64,000 nt of DNA. It comes from Lacibacter luteus. GTDB lineage: Bacteria; Bacteroidota; Bacteroidia; Chitinophagales; Chitinophagaceae. The stretch lies in assembly GCF_004118265.1 (NCBI RefSeq), contig NZ_SDHW01000002.1:62001-126000 (forward strand), read 5' to 3'. Each line of letters opens with the position of its first letter. Within the stretch, counting starts at the first letter, position 1. The position numbers and the translations under genes were made by a program. Shown here piece after piece: positions 58,428 to 64,000 of the stretch. Under the pieces are notes generated by a model that worked only from the letters and a program-made list of their open reading frames with translations, was not told where the DNA came from and searched no databases.

Positions 58428-61163
58428 TTATTCCGGTTCGTAACCAAGCATAAAGGTAAAGCGTGTTAAATCTCTAAACCTTGCACCGGGATAAGTACGG
58501 TCGAAACCAACACCATAATCAAAGCCCAACAAACCAAACATTGGCAGGAAGAAGCGCATACCTAAACCTGCGCTGCGACGTAATTTAAACGGATTGTAGT
58601 CTTTTACATTGTACCAACCGTTTGCTGCTTCGAAAAATGCCAAACCAAAAATGGTACTGCTTGGATTGGTACTTAACGGATAGCGCAACTCCATGCTGTA
58701 CTTATTAAAAATAGTAAAGAACTGGTTAGCCGAAGTTTGATTGGAATTATTAACTCTTGGATTTGAGTTATCGTACACCGGGTAGCCCCTGTGTGCAATG
58801 ATATCGAAACCAATAATACCAAAGTTATTCTGCATACCTGCATCGCCTACCTGGAAACGTTCGAACGGAGAAAGATCCATGTTTTTGTTATAGCGACCTA
58901 GGAATCCAAATTTAGCTGCTGCTTTTAATACAAACTGGCGGTTCTTTTCTGAGCCTGCCGGTTTACCGATCGGGATAAACCATTCGTAGTTCATGCGCCA
59001 TTTGTGATATTCTACCAAACGATATTTCTCTGCAGGATCGGTGTATTTGCTAACATCACGGAACAAACTCCATGGTGGCGTAAACGTTCCTGTTAAGGAG
59101 AAGGTAGAACCCGAACGTGGGAATGTTGGCTGATCTACACTTGAACGGATCAGCTGTATACGCAAGTTTACGTTGTTCGAATTACCATTCTTGATCTCAG
59201 GGAAAAGCTGGTACTCTTTTAATTTATACTTGGTATAGTTTATAGAGAAGATGAGGTTAAAGAAATCATCGGGCCATTTCAATTGTTTACCCAATGAAAC
59301 AGTTGCACCGAATGTACTTAAGTACTGATCGTTTGCACGTTGGCGCAATGGCATACCTGTTAATGGGTCGAATGCATTAGCAAGCTTTGTGCGGAATAAA
59401 CTAAGTGTAAGATTGTTTCTTTTCTTACCGCCTAACCATGGCTCACTAAACGAAAAGTTTTGCGAGCTGAATGAAGGACCATTCGATTGGATACGTAATG
59501 AAAGTCTTTGTCCATCGCCTGATGGCAAAGGTTTCCAGGAATCTTTCTTTAAAATATTTTTTGTTGAGAAGTTATTGAAGGTAATACCTAAGGTACCTGT
59601 AAGACCGATATAACCACCCCAACCCGCACTCAACTCTAATTGATCGCTCGATTTTTCTTCGAGTGAGTAGTTAATATCCACCGTACCATCATCCGGATTA
59701 GGAACAGGATTCGGGTTGATTTTTTCGGGGTTAAAATAATTCAGCGCACTCAGTTCCCTGATAGAACGGATCATATCGCTTCTGCTGAATTTTTCGCCCG
59801 GCACGGTACGCAACTCACGACGGATAACATAATCTTTTGTTTTATCGTTGCCGGTAATATTTACTGTGCGGATAGTTGCCTGCGGACCTTCAGATAAACG
59901 AATCTCATAATCGATAGTATCGTTGTACACTTTTGTTTCAATCGGTTCTACACGGAAGAAGAGGTAACCATCGTCCATATACAAACCGCTGATATCTCCA
60001 CCTTCCTGCGACATTTGTTTACCCAGCTTTGTATTCAATGTTTCAAGGTTGTAAATATCACCTCTCTGAATACCGAGAATATTGCTGAGCGTTGAATCGG
60101 TGTACTTTGTATTACCTCTCCATGTGATGTTACCAAAATAGTATTGGCGACCTTCGTCAACTTTTAATTCAACTATAAGATTACCCTTGCTATTGTAATA
60201 GGTAGTGTCTTTTTCAATCGTTGCATCTCGATAACCCAACGAGTTATAATAATTAAGCAGCTTCTCTTTATCTTCTACGTATTTGTTCTGGTTAAATTTG
60301 GCAGCTGAGAATTTTAAGCGGAACCAGGGATCTACATAATCCCTCACTTTCGAAAGCGACATAAAACCCCAATCTTTCATAAACTGCTTAAACGTTACCG
60401 AATCCTTTCCTCCGTAAACAGGCTTCTCTCCTTCGGGGTGCAGTGTTAAACGCAATTTCTCCTTTGTTCCTTTCAGTTGCTTCTTCAGCTTCAGATCACT
60501 TACAACTTCGTTACCGGAAATAAACACTTCTTCAATCTTAACTTTTCTTCCTTTAGTAATGTTGAAGGTAAGATCGAGGAAGTTGGGATTAACTGCATTT
60601 TTTGTTTCGGAGATCGCTACACTTACCTGGCGGAAACCTTTTTCGGTATAAAATTTTTCAATACGCTCTATACTTGTTAACCGCAGGTTTTCTGTAATTA
60701 CTTTATTGGGGGTAAGTCCTACCTTTTCTTTCAACTCATCTTCTTCTCCTTTTTTAATGCCTTTGAAAAAGAAGTTGCCGAGGCGTGAACGTTCGGTAAC
60801 ACTTATTTCGATGTAAATATCCTTGCCATCTACACGGGTAATATAAATAGCCGCATCATCGAAGTACTGTTGCTTCCAGATTGCTGCAATGGCCTTGCTG
60901 AAAAGATCCCCACCGGGCAAATACACTTTATCGCCTACCGCAATTCCGGTAATAGACACCAGCAATGCAGAGTCGAATGTTTTGGAGCCGGATACGGTGA
61001 TACCTGCAATATTGTACTCTTTTGGAACCCTCGAGTTCATGATCGCTTCCAATTCCGGATCTACAGAAACAGGTTTCGTTGTGTCGGTTTGCTGAGCAGC
61101 CAGATTGATTGTAAAGCCAATGCAAAGCAGAAGAAGCAGTGATAAATTTCTATTCAAACGCAT
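58428..61163 (-). CDS. bamA: Outer membrane protein assembly factor BamA
   Basis: BamA inserts beta-barrel proteins into the outer membrane. The start is set at ATG 61163; a TTG one codon earlier is possible. After the signal peptide (ending NLAAQQTD) there are five POTRA-like domains (for example ITKGRKVKIEEVFISGNEVV, DEGRQYYFGNITWRGNTKYT, EGPQATIRTVNITGNDKTKD) up to about residue 480. The C-terminal barrel follows with LEEKSSDQLELSAGWGGYIG and GMRFFLPMFGLLGFDYGVGF, the region of the conserved lid loop (RYPL...). The 911 residues are long because of extra POTRA and loop regions, usual in Bacteroidota. Confidence 0.95.
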   Translation of the reverse strand: MRLNRNLSLLLLLCIGFTINLAAQQTDTTKPVSVDPELEAIMNSRVPKEYNIAGITVSGSKTFDSALLVSITGIAVGDKVYLPGGDLFSKAIAAIWKQQYFDDAAIYITRVDGKDIYIEISVTERSRLGNFFFKGIKKGEEDELKEKVGLTPNKVITENLRLTSIERIEKFYTEKGFRQVSVAISETKNAVNPNFLDLTFNITKGRKVKIEEVFISGNEVVSDLKLKKQLKGTKEKLRLTLHPEGEKPVYGGKDSVTFKQFMKDWGFMSLSKVRDYVDPWFRLKFSAAKFNQNKYVEDKEKLLNYYNSLGYRDATIEKDTTYYNSKGNLIVELKVDEGRQYYFGNITWRGNTKYTDSTLSNILGIQRGDIYNLETLNTKLGKQMSQEGGDISGLYMDDGYLFFRVEPIETKVYNDTIDYEIRLSEGPQATIRTVNITGNDKTKDYVIRRELRTVPGEKFSRSDMIRSIRELSALNYFNPEKINPNPVPNPDDGTVDINYSLEEKSSDQLELSAGWGGYIGLTGTLGITFNNFSTKNILKKDSWKPLPSGDGQRLSLRIQSNGPSFSSQNFSFSEPWLGGKKRNNLTLSLFRTKLANAFDPLTGMPLRQRANDQYLSTFGATVSLGKQLKWPDDFFNLIFSINYTKYKLKEYQLFPEIKNGNSNNVNLRIQLIRSSVDQPTFPRSGSTFSLTGTFTPPWSLFRDVSKYTDPAEKYRLVEYHKWRMNYEWFIPIGKPAGSEKNRQFVLKAAAKFGFLGRYNKNMDLSPFERFQVGDAGMQNNFGIIGFDIIAHRGYPVYDNSNPRVNNSNQTSANQFFTIFNKYSMELRYPLSTNPSSTIFGLAFFEAANGWYNVKDYNPFKLRRSAGLGMRFFLPMFGLLGFDYGVGFDRTYPGARFRDLTRFTFMLGYEPE

Positions 61164-61337
61164 CAAAAAAATCAGTTACGGTTATATTGTAAGTCGGTTA
61201 TAAAAATGCCGCTCATGCCTGTTGTAGTAAAATGCTGCAACGCAGTTCTTACTACGACTGATAACGTCATCGGCCGGGCGGCAAAATAGTTGGTTTTGCT
61301 GAAACTCTTTGTTAAAATGCCTGTCTTCAAAGGTATC

Positions 61338-62102
61338 TTAGGATTGCTTTAAAGGTTCGTTGTTTACCTGCTCGCCGGTTTTACCGAATCTCCGCTCCCT
61401 TCCCTGGAAATCGAGAATAGCTTCGTAAAGATTCTCTTTTCGAAAGTCGGGCCAGCGTACATTGGTAAAATACAGTTCGGCATAAGCCAGTTGATATAAC
61501 AAAAAGTTACTAATACGGTATTCGCCACTGGTGCGTATCATCAACTCCGGATCGGGAAATTCACGAGTGGTTAAATAATCTTTAATTGTATCCTGGTCTA
61601 TTTCAAAAGGCTCCAGCTTACCGGCTTTTACATCGGCAGCAATGTTTTTAATAGCATTTACAATTTCCCAGCGGCTGCTGTAGCTTAATGCCATTACAAG
61701 ATTAAGACCGGTGTTGTCTTTCAAATCGTCGAGACTTGCCTGCAGTTCGTTACGGGCATATTCGGGCAACATATTGGTATCGCCAATAACATGCAGCTTA
61801 ATATTATTCTTATGCAGGGTTGCTGTTTCTTTACGGATGGTATCTACCAACAGCTCCATCAAACCTGTAACTTCTTCAATTGGGCGATCCCAGTTTTCGG
61901 TACTGAAAGCATAGAGTGTAAGGTATTTTACACCCAACTCTGCACAGCCTTCTACAATGGTGCGCACACTTTCCACACCGTGAAAGTGACCATAAAGACG
62001 ATCCTGGCCTTGTTCTTTTGCCCAACGCCCATTTCCATCCATAATAATGGCAATGTGCTGCGGCAGACGTTCCATATCCAGTTTATCCCGAAGGGAAGAC
62101 AT
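61338..62102 (-). CDS. uppS: Undecaprenyl diphosphate synthase (isoprenyl transferase)
   Basis: UppS makes the C55 lipid carrier for cell-wall and surface glycans. The 254-residue cis-prenyltransferase has HIAIIMDGNGRWAKEQG (Asp22 is the Mg-binding catalytic Asp), GHFHGVESVRTIVEGC, LTLYAFSTENWDRP, and the terminal DPELMIRTSGEYRISNFLLY and FTNVRWPDFRKENL. All of it is typical. The minus-strand element CGAAGGTA at 62124-62131 (read TACCTTCG) is a likely -7 element just upstream. It is the first gene of the uppS-bamA-ompH-ompH unit; bamA begins 174 bases later. Confidence 0.95.
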   Translation of the reverse strand: MSSLRDKLDMERLPQHIAIIMDGNGRWAKEQGQDRLYGHFHGVESVRTIVEGCAELGVKYLTLYAFSTENWDRPIEEVTGLMELLVDTIRKETATLHKNNIKLHVIGDTNMLPEYARNELQASLDDLKDNTGLNLVMALSYSSRWEIVNAIKNIAADVKAGKLEPFEIDQDTIKDYLTTREFPDPELMIRTSGEYRISNFLLYQLAYAELYFTNVRWPDFRKENLYEAILDFQGRERRFGKTGEQVNNEPLKQS

Positions 62103-62123
62103 AACCTTTGAAAATTAAGGGCA

Positions 62124-62131
62124 CGAAGGTA
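62124..62131 (-). promoter_or_regulatory. Promoter -7-like element of uppS operon
   Basis: On the minus strand TACCTTCG, one mismatch from TAnnTTTG, is 21 bases upstream of the uppS start. Confidence 0.4.
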
Positions 62132-62270
62132 ATGAAAATAAGGGCTGAGCGACTTGCAACCAAGGTATTTGCAGAAAAAGAACAGATGCTCAACGGTTTT
62201 TTTAATAACCTGACGTCTAAACCAATCAAATTGCAACAAGTTTTAATAAGCAACAACCCGCACATTATTT

Positions 62271-63755
62271 ATGAAGCATGTATTTCTCTTTTCTCTTCTT
62301 TTTCTTTTATTCGTCACAGGTTTCGCAACCCCGGCAAACCCAACAAATCTTCAGCCCTATATTTCCCGCTACGAAAATGTACTGGGAACTTCCATGGAAA
62401 TAAAGATCGGTTCACTTTCTGCCCGGCAGGCTGCATTGGCAGAAAAGGCAGCACTGGCAGAAATTGATCGTTTAAATAAAATTCTCAGCGGTTACGACGC
62501 CAACAGCGAGTTCAGCCAATGGATGAATACACACAATAAAGCTGTTACCGTTTCGAAAGACTTATTTACTGTTTTAAGTTTGTTTGATGCATGGCGTAAG
62601 CAAAGTAATGGCGCACTCGATGCTGCTGCAGAGTTAATTGGCCAGGTGTGGAAACAATCGGCCATTAACGGGCAACTGCCGGAAAAAGAACAACTGGTTG
62701 CCGCAGTAGCATTGGTACAGCAACAACATTGGTTGCTCGATGTCGGAAAGCAAACTGCCACTCATTTAACAACAGTTCCGTTAAAGCTTAACTCTTTTGC
62801 CAAAAGCTACATCATTCAATCGGCTGCCAATGCCGCTATGCGTGTTAGCGGCGTTAATGGTTTAATTGTAAATATTGGTGGCGATATGGTAGTTGCAGGC
62901 AATATAAACGAAACAGTTCTTGTAAGTAACCCAACTGCCAATGCTGAAAATGATAACCCCATCGATCATCTGCAGATACAGAACAAAGCGGTTGCAACAA
63001 GTGGCAACTATCGCAGAGGGCAAATGATCAATGCTGTTTGGTATTCGCATATTGTTGATCCACGTACGGGCAACCCGGCTGCAGAAATTATCAGTGCAAC
63101 AGTAGTTGCGCCATCGGCAACAGATGCCGGAGCATTGGCAACGGCATTTAATGTATTAACTGTTGAAGAATGTAAAACACTTGCTGCATCTGTTGCGGGT
63201 GCTGAATACCTGCTCATTACCAAAAACGGCGAACGTATTGAAAGTGCCAATTGGAAAAGCCTGCAAAAAGAACAGGCTTCTGTAACAACACGGCCTGATC
63301 AAAACGATTGGAAAAATGAATTAACCATTTCGTTGGAGTTGAAACAACAGGAAGGTTTTGCCAAACGGCCTTTTGCTGCCATTTGGGTAGAAGATAAAGA
63401 AGGCAATGTTGTAAAAACAATTGCACTTTGGTACAATAAACCCCGTTGGTTGCGTGACCTGCGTGCATGGTACCGCAAAAACGGAACTGTAGTAACGGCC
63501 GATCCTTCGGCATTTGTTTCTGTAACGGGAGCAACACGCTCTGCCGGCACATACAGTTTTAAGTGGGATGGAAAAGATGCGAAAGGTAACAGTGTAAAAC
63601 AAGGCTTGTATACAGTGTATATTGAAGTTGTGCGTGAGCATGGCGGATACGACCTGTTGCAACAGGAAGTGGATTGTACAAAAAAGGCACAACAATTTAA
63701 TTTGAAAGGAAATGTTGAAATCGCAGGAGCTACACTCAGCTACGGAAAAAAATAA
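62271..63755 (+). CDS. ApbE-like FAD:protein FMN transferase fused to DUF2271
   Basis: The 494-residue protein has a signal peptide, then an ApbE domain (about residues 30-320): NVLGTSMEIKIGS, LNKILSGYDANSEFSQWM, LNSFAKSYIIQSA, LIVNIGGDMVVAG, SHIVDPRTGNPA and SATVVAPSATDAGALATAF. ApbE binds FAD and attaches FMN to Thr/Ser of target proteins such as redox subunits. Residues 340-490 form a DUF2271-like domain with RPFAAIWVEDKEGNVVKTIA, WYNKPRWLRDLRAWYRK and YTVYIEVVREHGGYDL. The next gene, encoding a PepSY membrane protein, overlaps its end by 44 bases. Together they suggest a periplasmic flavin-linked redox unit. Confidence 0.87.
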   Translation: MKHVFLFSLLFLLFVTGFATPANPTNLQPYISRYENVLGTSMEIKIGSLSARQAALAEKAALAEIDRLNKILSGYDANSEFSQWMNTHNKAVTVSKDLFTVLSLFDAWRKQSNGALDAAAELIGQVWKQSAINGQLPEKEQLVAAVALVQQQHWLLDVGKQTATHLTTVPLKLNSFAKSYIIQSAANAAMRVSGVNGLIVNIGGDMVVAGNINETVLVSNPTANAENDNPIDHLQIQNKAVATSGNYRRGQMINAVWYSHIVDPRTGNPAAEIISATVVAPSATDAGALATAFNVLTVEECKTLAASVAGAEYLLITKNGERIESANWKSLQKEQASVTTRPDQNDWKNELTISLELKQQEGFAKRPFAAIWVEDKEGNVVKTIALWYNKPRWLRDLRAWYRKNGTVVTADPSAFVSVTGATRSAGTYSFKWDGKDAKGNSVKQGLYTVYIEVVREHGGYDLLQQEVDCTKKAQQFNLKGNVEIAGATLSYGKK

Positions 63756-64000
63756 ACAGCAAAAGAGCAAGCGCCAGCTTGCGTTACGAAGAAATATTGC
63801 ACAGACATCAAGATGGCTGCACATCTATTTATCGATGGTAAGCTTTGTAATTGTACTCTTCTTTTCAGTAACAGGTCTTACACTAAACCATGCCGATTAT
63901 TTTGCCGGTGAATTAAAGACAACTACAGAAAAAGGAAAGTTGAATGTTGCGTGGGTTAATGCAAGCGATACGTTGCGCATTGCAAAACTGGAAGTAGTGG
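63712..64000 (+). CDS. PepSY-associated membrane protein (3' truncated by window edge)
   Basis: The frame opens at ATG 63712, 44 bases before the end of the ApbE gene, and is open to the window edge. It reads MLKSQELHSATEKNKQQKSK, a basic region, then SRWLHIYLSMVSFVIVLFFS and VTGLTLNHADYFAGE. RWLHIYLS...FFSVTGLTLNH is typical of the first helix of PepSY-TM (flavin or iron reductase-type) proteins, with a His likely to bind heme. Only about 96 residues are visible, so the call rests on that segment and on the neighbour. Confidence 0.7.
   Translation, partial: MLKSQELHSATEKNKQQKSKRQLALRRNIAQTSRWLHIYLSMVSFVIVLFFSVTGLTLNHADYFAGELKTTTEKGKLNVAWVNASDTLRIAKLEVV

Noticed and set aside
1-64000. Search for tRNA, rRNA, prophage, toxin-antitoxin, restriction-modification and CRISPR-Cas modules
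   Set aside because: No conserved tRNA T-loop, rRNA sequence, phage structural gene, nuclease or methylase module was recognised by eye in any gap or reading frame.

Overview
The window is chromosomal DNA of a Bacteroidota bacterium, most likely family Chitinophagaceae. This is inferred from gene content: a SusC/SusD pair, the gliding lipoprotein GldH, a PKD-repeat protein with a type IX secretion C-terminal signal, BatD, a GH3/beta-lactamase-fold fusion and many lipoproteins. Starts are mostly AUG without Shine-Dalgarno sequences, and many genes have the Bacteroidota -7 promoter element TAnnTTTG. No tRNA, rRNA, CRISPR array, prophage or intact insertion sequence was recognised. About 64 protein genes are listed, two of them cut by the window edges (radA at the left, a PepSY-type membrane protein at the right).

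Layout. 0-9.5 kb: radA (3' end), comF, a beta-helix lipoprotein, a glutathione peroxidase, an AT-rich acyltransferase, holB-ricT, a small secreted protein and an alpha/beta hydrolase. 9.5-20.2 kb: a two-domain GH3/serine-hydrolase gene divergent from mutL, a PKD/T9SS protein, a PBP4-type carboxypeptidase divergent from a GreA-C-terminal-like gene, and a ureohydrolase-like gene. 20.3-26.8 kb: pheS, an outer-membrane protein, 3-hydroxyacyl-CoA dehydrogenase, an epimerase, small membrane and secreted proteins, lpxD. 26.8-27.5 kb: an AT-rich gene-free stretch with a candidate small RNA. 27.5-34.2 kb: yicC, gldH with an overlapping histidine kinase and response regulator, RDD and hydrolase genes, a lipoprotein, a DinB-like protein and a GH130-like lipoprotein. 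34-41 kb (mostly minus): batD, a short-chain dehydrogenase, yjjG (plus), and a phospholipid cluster psd-lipoprotein-cdsA-CPBP protease divergent from dusB. 42-47 kb: a SusC/SusD pair with no adjacent enzymes. 47-51.3 kb (minus): aldehyde dehydrogenase, glutathione peroxidase, HlyIII/PAQR protein and an NAPE-PLD-like metallo-hydrolase in tight order. 51.5-55.1 kb: an alkyltransferase-like protein, tadA, a DUF6958-like protein, a lipoprotein, superoxide dismutase, tag and a GNAT acetyltransferase. 55-62 kb (minus): rpmH-rnpA-yidD, murI, and the envelope operon uppS-bamA-ompH-ompH. 62.2-64 kb: an ApbE/DUF2271 protein overlapping a PepSY membrane protein.

Most of the window is housekeeping (replication and repair, translation, lipid A, phospholipid, peptidoglycan and outer-membrane assembly) with accessory lipoproteins between. 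The more unusual points are: the four-gene lipid/peroxide/aldehyde cluster at 47.6-51.3 kb; the two-component system fused in transcription to gldH; several proteins whose catalytic signatures look degenerate (MutL nuclease motifs, ureohydrolase metal ligands, an alkyltransferase without acceptor cysteine); three palindromes GTATGnCnTAC between dacB and a GreA-like gene; a perfect 22-bp inverted repeat after mutL; and a recurrent promoter geometry that predicts leaderless mRNAs. No clear-cut new defence or mobile system was seen.
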